From Enterobacter mori (lineage in GTDB: Bacteria > Pseudomonadota > Gammaproteobacteria > Enterobacterales > Enterobacteriaceae): 64,000 nt of DNA. The notes under the pieces are model-generated. The model ran no database searches. It was not told the DNA's origin and saw only the letters and a program-made list of their open reading frames with translations. A program made the position numbers and the translations under genes. Each line of letters begins with the position of its first letter. The first letter of the stretch is position 1. Positions 18,191 to 25,652 of this stretch are shown one piece after another. The stretch lies in contig NZ_CP104285.1 of NCBI RefSeq assembly GCF_025244905.1, positions 4,650,001-4,714,000 of the forward strand, read 5' to 3'.

Positions 18191-19693
18191 ATGACCCCAT
18201 TGCTACAGCTTTCTGGCATTACCAAGGTGTTCCCCGGCGTGCGTGCCCTTGAGAACGTGCAACTTGCGCTCTGGCCCGGCAAAGTGACGGCGCTTATCGG
18301 CGAAAACGGCGCGGGCAAGTCGACGCTGGTTAAAGTGATGACCGGCATTTACCAGCCCGACGAGGGCGAAATCCTCTACAAGGCGATCCCCGTTCACCTC
18401 CCGACGCCGGAATCGGCGCACAAGATCGGCATCACCGCTATACATCAGGAAACCGTCCTGTTCGATGAACTCTCGGTCACCGAGAATATCTTTGTAGGGC
18501 AGTACCTCTACAAAGGCTTTCTGAAAAAACTCGACTGGCCGGAAATGCATCGCCGGGCGCAGGCGATCCTTACCCGCCTTGAGGTGCAAATCGACCCGCG
18601 CGCGACGCTGAAAACCCTGAGCATCGCCCAGCGCCACATGGTGGCCATCGCCCGCGCGCTGTCGTTTGAGGCGCAGGTGGTGATCCTCGATGAACCTACA
18701 GCGGCGCTGTCGCAGCATGAAATCCTCGAGTTTTACCAGATTGTGGAGCGCTTAAAGCAGGAGGGCAAAGCCATCCTGTTTATCTCCCATAAGTTCGACG
18801 AGATTTTTGAGCTGGCCGATCATTACACCATTTTGCGCGACGGCGCGTTCGTCGGAGAAGGCGCGATGAGTGCGATAACCGAAGAGCGGATGGTATCGAT
18901 GATGGTCGGGCGCGCCATCACCCAGACCTTCCCGAAGGTAGCGTGCGAAAAAGGCGAGACGGTGCTGGAGATAAAAAATCTCTGCCACCCGACCGAGTTC
19001 GCCGACATCTCCTTCTCCCTGCGTAAGGGGGAAATCCTCGGCTTCTACGGGCTGGTCGGCGCCGGGCGTACCGAGCTGATGCAGGCGCTTTCTGGCGTCA
19101 CGCGGCCATCGTCAGGCGAAATTATTCTTAACGGTCAGGCCCGACGCTTCCGCCAGCCTGCGGATGCGATTAAAGCCGGTATCGTCTGCGTGCCGGAAGA
19201 GCGGCAGAAGCAGGGCGCGATTATCGAACTGTCCATTGCCCAAAACATCAGCCTGCCGCAGCTCGGCAAGCTCAATCCGAACGGCGTGCTGCACGATGAC
19301 CGCGAATGGCGGCTGGCGGATGAATACGCCAAACGCCTGCAGGTGAAAGCCTTTAGCTGGAAACAGGCGGTGGACACCCTCTCCGGGGGCAACCAGCAAA
19401 AGGTCGTTATCGGCAAATGGCTGGCGACGCATCCTGACGTGATCATCCTCGATGAGCCGACAAAAGGTATCGATATCGGTTCAAAAGCCGCCGTTCATCA
19501 ATTTATGTCCGAGCTGGTCGGCCAGGGGCTGGCGGTGATTATGGTCTCGTCAGAACTGCCGGAAGTGATGGGCATGGCGGATCGCATTATCGTCATGCAC
19601 GAAGGGCTGATGGTGGCCGAATACCGGGCGGGTGACGCGACGGCGGAAACCATCGTCAGCGCCGCCAGCGGTGCAAAACAGGAGGCGGCATAA
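18191..19693 (+). CDS. Rhamnose ABC importer, double ATPase subunit
   Basis: This is a 500-residue sugar ABC ATPase made of two nucleotide-binding halves, as in RbsA/MglA. The first half has Walker A GENGAGKST (about residues 39-47), signature-like LSIAQRHMV and Walker B VVILDEPTAAL. The second half has the degenerate loop GLVGAGRTEL, signature LSGGNQQKV and VIILDEPTKGID. It powers rhamnose import at the membrane. The frame is open 39 codons upstream, but that stretch translates repeat B; the ATG at 18191 (MTPLLQLSGITKVFPG) follows GGAG and is the true start. It overlaps the first permease by one base (TAATG). Confidence 0.92.
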   Translation: MTPLLQLSGITKVFPGVRALENVQLALWPGKVTALIGENGAGKSTLVKVMTGIYQPDEGEILYKAIPVHLPTPESAHKIGITAIHQETVLFDELSVTENIFVGQYLYKGFLKKLDWPEMHRRAQAILTRLEVQIDPRATLKTLSIAQRHMVAIARALSFEAQVVILDEPTAALSQHEILEFYQIVERLKQEGKAILFISHKFDEIFELADHYTILRDGAFVGEGAMSAITEERMVSMMVGRAITQTFPKVACEKGETVLEIKNLCHPTEFADISFSLRKGEILGFYGLVGAGRTELMQALSGVTRPSSGEIILNGQARRFRQPADAIKAGIVCVPEERQKQGAIIELSIAQNISLPQLGKLNPNGVLHDDREWRLADEYAKRLQVKAFSWKQAVDTLSGGNQQKVVIGKWLATHPDVIILDEPTKGIDIGSKAAVHQFMSELVGQGLAVIMVSSELPEVMGMADRIIVMHEGLMVAEYRAGDATAETIVSAASGAKQEAA

Positions 19694-20697
19694 TGCTTAA
19701 CTCGCTGTTAAAACACCGCGAAGCCCTGCTGGGCGCGGTGATTGTGCTGATGGTCGTCGCCATCGGCAGCCGCGTGCCGTCGTTTATTGCGCCGGGCAAC
19801 CTGGTGGAGATGTTTAACGACACCGCCATTCTGATCGTCCTCGCGCTCGGGCAGATGATGGTGCTGCTCACCAAAGGTATCGACCTGTCGATGGCGGCCA
19901 ATCTGGCGCTGACGGGGATGATTGTCGCCCTGATTAACTTCCATTACCCGGACGTGCCGGTCTGGGCGCTGCTGATCCTCGCGAGCGTACTCGGGCTGCT
20001 AATGGGCGCGATTAACGGCCTGCTGGTGTGGAAGCTGGGCATTCCGGCGATTGTGGTCACGCTCGGCACCATGAGCATCTACCGCGGCATTATCTTTTTG
20101 CTCTCCGGCGGCGGCTGGGTCAATGCCAACCAGATGGGCGCGGACTTCCTCGGCCTGCCGCGCGCCTCCGTGCTGGGCCTGCCGGTGCTGAGCTGGTGTG
20201 CCATCGCTGCGCTGCTGCTGGTGGGCTACTTCCTGCGCTACAGCCGAACTGGACGGGCGCTGTACACCGCAGGCGGCAACGCCACGGCAGCCTACTACAC
20301 CGGGATCAACGCCGGGAAAATGCAGTTCATTAGTTTCTGCCTTTCCGGTCTGCTGGCCGGGTTCTGCGGGTATCTGTGGATTTCGCGCTTCGCCGTTGCG
20401 TATGTTGACGTCGCTAACGGTTTTGAATTGCAGGTGGTGGCAGCCTGTGTGATTGGCGGGATCAGCACCATGGGCGGCACCGGCCGCGTGCTCGGCTGCC
20501 TGTTCGGCGCGCTGTTCCTCGGGGTGATCAACAACGCCCTGCCGGTGATCGGCGTCTCCCCGTTCTGGCAAATGGCGATTTCCGGCACGGTGATCGTCAT
20601 TGCGGTGCTGTTAAACGAGCGCGGCAACAGGCGTAAAGGGCGGCTGATTCTGCACGACGCGGCGCTGGCACGTCAGAAACTGGCGGTGAAATCATGA
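19693..20697 (+). CDS. Rhamnose ABC importer, permease 1
   Basis: This is a 334-residue inner-membrane permease of the RbsC/AraH type, with about eight to ten membrane segments. The family signature regions are GQMMVLLTKGIDLSMAANLAL, GIPAIVVTLGTMSIYRGI and the late GGISTMGGTGRVLGCLFGA loop that contacts the ATPase. It corresponds to RhaP of the rhizobial rhamnose importer by order and likeness. Its start shares one base with the ATPase stop, and its stop overlaps the second permease by four bases, so the three are tightly coupled. Confidence 0.88.
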   Translation: MLNSLLKHREALLGAVIVLMVVAIGSRVPSFIAPGNLVEMFNDTAILIVLALGQMMVLLTKGIDLSMAANLALTGMIVALINFHYPDVPVWALLILASVLGLLMGAINGLLVWKLGIPAIVVTLGTMSIYRGIIFLLSGGGWVNANQMGADFLGLPRASVLGLPVLSWCAIAALLLVGYFLRYSRTGRALYTAGGNATAAYYTGINAGKMQFISFCLSGLLAGFCGYLWISRFAVAYVDVANGFELQVVAACVIGGISTMGGTGRVLGCLFGALFLGVINNALPVIGVSPFWQMAISGTVIVIAVLLNERGNRRKGRLILHDAALARQKLAVKS

Positions 20698-21698
20698 GCA
20701 AAATGATGGCCTCTGAAGAGATCAAAAACGTGCCTGCTGCGCCGGGCATTTTCCAGCGCCTGCTGTGCTGGGAAGGCTTTCTGCTGGCGGTGACGCTGGC
20801 GGTGTTCGTGGGCAACGCCCTCGCCTCGCCTTACTTCCTCAACGTCTGGAACCTCTCCGACGCGACGTTCAACTTCACCGAAAAGGCGATCATCGTATTG
20901 CCGATGGCGATGCTGATCATCGCCCGGGAAATTGACCTGTCGGTGGCGTCCACCATCGCGCTCAGCTCGACGGTGATGGGCTTTTGCGCGACAGCGGGTA
21001 TCGATACGCCGCTGCTGGTCTGCGTCGGGTTAGGCGTGGGTCTGCTGTGCGGATTGTTCAACGGCATCCTGGTGACGCGCTTTAACCTGTCGTCCATCGT
21101 CATCACCATTGGCACCATGAGCCTGTACCGCGGGATCACCTACATCCTGCTCGGGGACCAGGCGCTGAACAGCTACCCGGAGAGCTTCGCCTGGTTCGGC
21201 CAGGGCTACGTCTGGGGCGCGCTGTCGTTTGAGTTCGCGCTGTTTATCGTGCTGGCCGCGGTGTTTGTCTTTGTGCTGCACCGCACCAACTTTGGCCGCC
21301 GCACCTACGCCATCGGCAATAACCCGACCGGCGCGTGGTATTCCGGCATCAACGTTAAGCGTCACAACCTGATCCTGTTCGCGCTGGTGGGGCTGATGTC
21401 CGGCCTGGCGTCGGTGCTGCTCACTTCGCGCCTGGGCAGCACCCGCCCGACGATTGCGATGGGCTGGGAGCTGGCGGTGGTAACGATGGCGGTGCTCGGT
21501 GGCGTCAATATTCTCGGCGGGTCCGGCAGCATGGTGGGCGTGATTATCGCCGCCTTCCTGATGGGGCTGGTGACCTTCGGCCTGAGCCTACTCAACGTGC
21601 CCGGCATCGTGATGTCGGTGATTATCGGCGCGATGCTGATCGTGGTGATTTCGCTGCCGATCATCACGCGACGGATTATGCAGCGAAGACGGATTTAA
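20694..21698 (+). CDS. Rhamnose ABC importer, permease 2
   Basis: This is a second 334-residue RbsC-type permease, expected to form a heterodimer with permease 1 (RhaQ-like). The landmarks parallel the first: MAMLIIAREIDLSVASTIALSS, LSSIVITIGTMSLYRGITYI and GGVNILGGSGSMVGVIIAAFL. The start ATG overlaps the previous stop (ATGA); a second ATG two codons later is possible. Double-hairpin repeat C follows five bases after the stop. Two unlike permeases are usual in rhamnose and autoinducer-2 type importers. Confidence 0.88.
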   Translation: MSKMMASEEIKNVPAAPGIFQRLLCWEGFLLAVTLAVFVGNALASPYFLNVWNLSDATFNFTEKAIIVLPMAMLIIAREIDLSVASTIALSSTVMGFCATAGIDTPLLVCVGLGVGLLCGLFNGILVTRFNLSSIVITIGTMSLYRGITYILLGDQALNSYPESFAWFGQGYVWGALSFEFALFIVLAAVFVFVLHRTNFGRRTYAIGNNPTGAWYSGINVKRHNLILFALVGLMSGLASVLLTSRLGSTRPTIAMGWELAVVTMAVLGGVNILGGSGSMVGVIIAAFLMGLVTFGLSLLNVPGIVMSVIIGAMLIVVISLPIITRRIMQRRRI

Positions 21699-21702
21699 AT
21701 TG

Positions 21703-21795
21703 CCCCTCACCCCAGCCCTCTCCCCGAAGGGGAGAGGGTGAAAACCGCACCGAGCAGTCCCCTCTCCCCTCCGGGGAGAGGGTTAGGGTGAGGGG
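21703..21795. repeat. Double-hairpin repeat, copy C, inside the rhamnose operon
   Basis: CCCCTCACCCCAGCCC at the left pairs with GGGTTAGGGTGAGGGG at the right. Two perfect hairpins lie between: CCCTCTCCCC-GAA-GGGGAGAGGG and CCCTCTCCCC-TCC-GGGGAGAGGG. Same orientation as copy B. It separates the importer genes from the lactaldehyde reductase gene. Confidence 0.9.
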
Positions 21796-21833
21796 GAAAC
21801 GGATCACCCAAATCGTAATTAAGGAGAATTATC

Positions 21834-22982
21834 ATGAGCTTTATGTTGGCACTGCCAAAAATCAGCCTGCACGGCGCGGGCGCAATCGGCGATATGGTCA
21901 ACCTGGTGGCGAGCAAGCAGTGGGGAAAAGCGCTGATTGTCACCGACGGCCAGCTGGTGAAGCTGGGCCTGCTCGACAGCCTGTTTGCCGCGCTGGACGC
22001 CCATCAGATGTCGTATCACCTGTTCGATGAGGTGTTCCCGAACCCGACGGAAGCGCTGGTGCAGAAAGGCTATGCGGCGTATCAGGACGCGGAGTGTGAT
22101 TACGTGATTGCCTTCGGCGGCGGCAGCCCGATTGATACCGCCAAGGCGATCAAAATCCTCACCGCTAACCCCGGTCCGTCTACCGATTACTCCGGCGTCG
22201 GCAAAGTGAAAAACGCGGGCGTGCCGCTGGTGGCGATCAACACCACCGCAGGCACGGCGGCGGAGATGACCAGCAACGCGGTGATCATCGACTCCGCGCG
22301 TCAGGTGAAAGAGGTGATTATTGACCCGAACATCATCCCGGATATTGCCGTGGACGATGCCAGCGTAATGCTCGATATTCCCGCCTCCGTGACCGCCGCA
22401 ACCGGCATGGATGCGTTGACTCATGCCATTGAAGCCTATGTGTCCGTTGGCGCGCACCCGCTCACCGATGCCAACGCGCTGGAAGCGATTCGCCTGATTA
22501 ACCTGTGGCTGCCGAAAGCGGTCGTGGACGGTCATAACCTTGAAGCGCGTGAGCAGATGGCGTTTGGTCAGTATCTGGCGGGCATGGCGTTTAACAGCGC
22601 TGGCCTCGGCCTGGTGCATGCTTTGGCGCACCAGCCGGGCGCGACGCACAACCTGCCGCACGGCGTGTGCAACGCCATCCTGCTGCCGATCGTCGAAAGC
22701 TTTAACCGCCCGAACGCGGTGGCCCGTTTCGCCCGCGTGGCGCAGGCGATGGGAGTGGATACGCGCGGCATGAGCGATGAAGCCGCCAGCATGTCCGCCA
22801 TTCAGGCGATTCGCGACCTGAGCGCTCGCGTCGGCATTCCGTCCGGCTTCAGCCAGCTCGGCGTGACCAAAGCGGACATCGAAGGCTGGCTGGATAAAGC
22901 CCTCGCCGACCCGTGCGCGCCGTGTAACCCGCGCACCGCCAGCCGCGATGACGTACGCGAGCTGTATCTGGAGGCATTATGA
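21834..22982 (+). CDS. fucO: Lactaldehyde reductase, FucO-like iron alcohol dehydrogenase
   Basis: This is a 382-residue group III metal-dependent alcohol dehydrogenase, the same length as E. coli FucO but clearly divergent from it. GGGSPID at 95-101 binds NAD. Metal ligands include Asp193 and His197 in [10 protein letters not shown] and the histidines of [19 protein letters not shown]. It reduces L-lactaldehyde, the RhaD product, to L-1,2-propanediol. In E. coli this gene lies in the fucose regulon; here it is built into the rhamnose operon. Start ATG with AAGGAG upstream; the stop overlaps rhaM by four bases. Confidence 0.88.
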   Translation: MSFMLALPKISLHGAGAIGDMVNLVASKQWGKALIVTDGQLVKLGLLDSLFAALDAHQMSYHLFDEVFPNPTEALVQKGYAAYQDAECDYVIAFGGGSPIDTAKAIKILTANPGPSTDYSGVGKVKNAGVPLVAINTTAGTAAEMTSNAVIIDSARQVKEVIIDPNIIPDIAVDDASVMLDIPASVTAATGMDALTHAIEAYVSVGAHPLTDANALEAIRLINLWLPKAVVDGHNLEAREQMAFGQYLAGMAFNSAGLGLVHALAHQPGATHNLPHGVCNAILLPIVESFNRPNAVARFARVAQAMGVDTRGMSDEAASMSAIQAIRDLSARVGIPSGFSQLGVTKADIEGWLDKALADPCAPCNPRTASRDDVRELYLEAL

Positions 22983-23293
22983 TCCGCAAAGCCTTTGTCA
23001 TGCAGGTCAACCCGGACGCGCACGACGAGTACGAACGCCGCCACAACCCTATCTGGCCCGAGCTGGAAGCGGTGCTGAAAGCCCACGGCGCGCACCACTA
23101 CGCCATCTATCTCGACAAAACACGCAACCTGCTGTTTGCAACCGTGGAGATTGAATCGGAAGAGCGCTGGAACGCGGTCGCGAACACCGACGTCTGCCAG
23201 CGCTGGTGGAAATTCATGGGTGACGTGATGCCGTCAAACTCGGATAACAGCCCGGTGAGTGCGGAGCTGAAAGAGGTGTTTTACCTGGCGTAA
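22979..23293 (+). CDS. rhaM: L-rhamnose mutarotase
   Basis: This is a 104-residue protein, the family length, that interconverts alpha- and beta-L-rhamnose. It has a dimeric ferredoxin-like fold; conserved features are the catalytic His in [23 protein letters not shown] and the WW of [13 protein letters not shown] near the end. The ATG overlaps the lactaldehyde reductase stop (ATGA), so this is the last gene of the operon. A strong terminator hairpin follows within five bases. Confidence 0.95.
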   Translation: MIRKAFVMQVNPDAHDEYERRHNPIWPELEAVLKAHGAHHYAIYLDKTRNLLFATVEIESEERWNAVANTDVCQRWWKFMGDVMPSNSDNSPVSAELKEVFYLA

Positions 23294-23297
23294 AGGC

Positions 23298-23333
23298 AAA
23301 GCAGGTGATGCAACGCAAGCGTCACCTGCTTTT
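23298..23333 (+). terminator. Terminator of the rhamnose operon
   Basis: AAAGCAGGTGA and TCACCTGCTTT arms close a 13-base loop and run into TTTT. The stem also works in reverse. The stop codon of the convergent Abi-like gene lies on its right edge, so the two genes share this hairpin. Confidence 0.85.
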
Positions 23334-24129
23334 AGCGCAAGGTCCGCAGTCCATAAACTACTCTATCATGCTCCCATATGATGGTTTCGTTTCTCTCTTT
23401 TGCAGCACGACAGGGCTGTTCAATGACTGAAATCTGCTCGGGCGATAGCGCGCAATACGGTTTGATATAGCGATAAATATCAAGCTCCTCCACTGAACAA
23501 ACGCGTCTGGCATTTTCAAACAGCCCAACCTTTTTCATCACGTTCAGCAGGTTGATATCAAGGGCTTCAAGAACAAGCTCAATTTTATTTATCTTGATTC
23601 TAATCGTATCGATGGCCGTTCTTGCATCATTCACATTCGGCGCTTTAACCCAGATAGGTTCGTGATGGGAAATACGGTTTCGATACTCTCTCAGTTCGAA
23701 GATGAGATCGATCAACTCCTTTCTGACTTTTTGCGGATTGGCACTGATTTTGGCGTAATTTTTAAAGACCTGACTCAAAGACTTAGGCCATAAATACTGC
23801 TGATTTTCTCGCGGTGCAGGGGCATTAAACTCATTATTTAATACATAATGCCACGTACTAAAATCCGTTGATGCAACGATCCGATCGTGAGTCCAGTCCG
23901 GAACAGATTGTGCCTTCGCCCCAGCGCCTCGTCTGCGTCTCATCTCTTTTTTGCGCCATTCCCGGGTAAGGCAATCTTTGGCCTTTTCGATGTTTTTATA
24001 GAAATGGCACTCATCCCGATCTTTTGTAAATTCGCATTCATCAGCTGTGCGAAAAGTCGTACGGTAACTGTCCAGACGTATTGATGAGATCAATGAAATA
24101 ATTGGTTTATAATTAGTCTCTTGCGGCAT
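23332..24129 (-). CDS. Abi-like protein with HEPN RNase motif
   Basis: This is a 265-residue soluble protein that I place with the Abi-like (abortive infection) family on layout, not on a close match. The charged middle (KKEMRRRRG at about 61-68) precedes an alpha-helical second half with ELREYRNRISHHEPIW. Arg150, Asn151 and His155 fit the R-x4-6-H motif of HEPN ribonucleases, which in Abi and toxin families cut RNA. Several Cys residues occur in the first 55 residues. I chose the ATG at 24129 because GGGAG precedes it by eight bases; two in-frame ATGs upstream lack one. The DNA is visibly AT-richer than both neighbours. No partner antitoxin gene is adjacent. Confidence 0.6.
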   Translation of the reverse strand: MPQETNYKPIISLISSIRLDSYRTTFRTADECEFTKDRDECHFYKNIEKAKDCLTREWRKKEMRRRRGAGAKAQSVPDWTHDRIVASTDFSTWHYVLNNEFNAPAPRENQQYLWPKSLSQVFKNYAKISANPQKVRKELIDLIFELREYRNRISHHEPIWVKAPNVNDARTAIDTIRIKINKIELVLEALDINLLNVMKKVGLFENARRVCSVEELDIYRYIKPYCALSPEQISVIEQPCRAAKERNETIIWEHDRVVYGLRTLR

Positions 24130-24290
24130 TTTTCTTACTCCCATCACAATGGGCTGAAGCATACCATATGCGCGAAGAAACGGTTGACGGAGGATCTCTC
24201 AACCTTTAGTATCTGCTCTCAGTAGCCTGTACTGTCTACTTCCCCTTTAATAGGTTCTAGTTGCGTACATCTTAGGCAAAGCGATTTATG

Positions 24291-24320
24291 AAACCCACCT
24301 CTGGTGGGTTTCGTCGTTTT
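24291..24320 (+). terminator. Hairpin AAACCCACC-TCT-GGTGGGTTT
   Basis: A perfect 9-bp stem with a three-base loop is followed by CGTCGTTTT. It looks like an intrinsic terminator, but no plus-strand gene reads into it. It may be a remnant of the sequence exchange in this gap or act on the minus-strand lacY-type transcript just ended. Confidence 0.5.
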
Positions 24321-24342
24321 AAACGGTATCTAAACTTTTTCC

Positions 24343-25608
24343 CTAATTCGCCTCTACCGCCCCCCGGCTAGCAGCAATCTCCCGCCTGCTGCTCAGCGTA
24401 AACGCCGACACCACCGTAATGGCCAGCACGAAGCAGCCCAGCATCAGGTACGTCTCCTGGAAGCCGATCCGGTCATACATATTCCCGGCAAAGGCGGAGA
24501 GGAAAATGGCAGCCGACTGTTTGGCAAACTGGAAGCCAATCAGGTAGATGGTGGCCGAAAGCCGCGTATCAAACACCCCGGTGATGTACTTGAACGCCCC
24601 CACCAGCAGGAACGGGACTTCCAGCGCGTGCAGCATCTTCAGGGCAATCACCTCCGCGGCGGTGGTGGCAAACGACGAGCCGATAATGCGCGTCGCCATA
24701 ATCACCCCGGCGATCAGCAGCGTATTTTTCGCGCCGATGCGGTTAATGATCCACGGCGAGCAGAACATGATAATGGCATTACAAATTTCCCCCGCCGTGG
24801 TGGCAAAGCCAAAGGCGCGAGTGCCTTCCTGCGGCGTGGCGAAGAAGGTTTTGAAGAAGGTGGCAAACTGCTGGTCGAAAACGTCATACACGCAGGCCAC
24901 GCCAATCACGTACAGAATGAACATCCACATTCTGCGCTGGCGGAACAGGTTGAACACCGTTCTGGCGGTGATCTGCGGCTGGTTAGCGCCCAGGGCGTTC
25001 ATGACCTGCGCCGTCTGGTTGGGCTTCGGTTTCGCCACCACCAGTAATAGCATCAACAGCAGCGCCGCCGCCGATCCCATCCAGAAGACGTACGACGGAT
25101 CGATGCCAAAAAGGATGCCACCCGTTGAGGCGCATAGCCCCCAGCCGAGACAGCCGAACATGCGCGCCTTGCCGTATTCAAAGTAGCTGTTGCGGCTTAC
25201 GCGCTCAATATAGGCCTCAATCGCCCCCGATCCCGCCGAGAAGACAAAGCCGATATACAGCCCGCCGCTCAGCGCGCCCAGCCAGATATTGGCTTTCAGC
25301 AGCGGCGCGAAGACGTACAGGAAAAACGGCGCGAACAGAAACAGCAGCACCGAGATGATCCACAGTAGGTGTTTTTTCAGCCCCAGCTTGTCCGAAATGA
25401 CCCCCAGCACCGGCTGGAAGGCGATGGCGGACAGCGAGATGCAGGAGAAGACAATCCCGGTATGGGTTTTGTTCAGGCCGATGATGTCCGACAGCCAGAT
25501 CGGCAGGAACGGAAAGCAGGTGGCCATGATGAAGAAGTAGAGAAAGAAGAACAGCCCGAAGATCCAGAAGTTAGGGTTGTCTTTGTGGGTACAGGTTGTT
25601 GTGTTCAT
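24343..25608 (-). CDS. Oligosaccharide:proton symporter, LacY/RafB type
   Basis: This is a 421-residue MFS permease with twelve membrane segments, beginning MNTTTCTHKDNPNFWIFGLF, in the LacY/RafB/CscB subfamily (Pfam LacY_symp). Characteristic stretches are FFFLYFFIMATCFPFLPIWL, ISDKLGLKKHLLW and GYGKARMFG-like EYGKARMFGCLGWG, where LacY has its Arg144 region. It imports an alpha-galactoside with a proton. It lies 44 bases after the alpha-galactosidase gene, so melibiose or raffinose is the likely substrate. An in-frame extension of 52 codons upstream overlaps that gene and is not used. Confidence 0.88.
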   Translation of the reverse strand: MNTTTCTHKDNPNFWIFGLFFFLYFFIMATCFPFLPIWLSDIIGLNKTHTGIVFSCISLSAIAFQPVLGVISDKLGLKKHLLWIISVLLFLFAPFFLYVFAPLLKANIWLGALSGGLYIGFVFSAGSGAIEAYIERVSRNSYFEYGKARMFGCLGWGLCASTGGILFGIDPSYVFWMGSAAALLLMLLLVVAKPKPNQTAQVMNALGANQPQITARTVFNLFRQRRMWMFILYVIGVACVYDVFDQQFATFFKTFFATPQEGTRAFGFATTAGEICNAIIMFCSPWIINRIGAKNTLLIAGVIMATRIIGSSFATTAAEVIALKMLHALEVPFLLVGAFKYITGVFDTRLSATIYLIGFQFAKQSAAIFLSAFAGNMYDRIGFQETYLMLGCFVLAITVVSAFTLSSRREIAASRGAVEAN

Positions 25609-25652
25609 TATTTTTATCCTCAACGGAGGGCCGGTTGCCCGGCCCGTTACCT

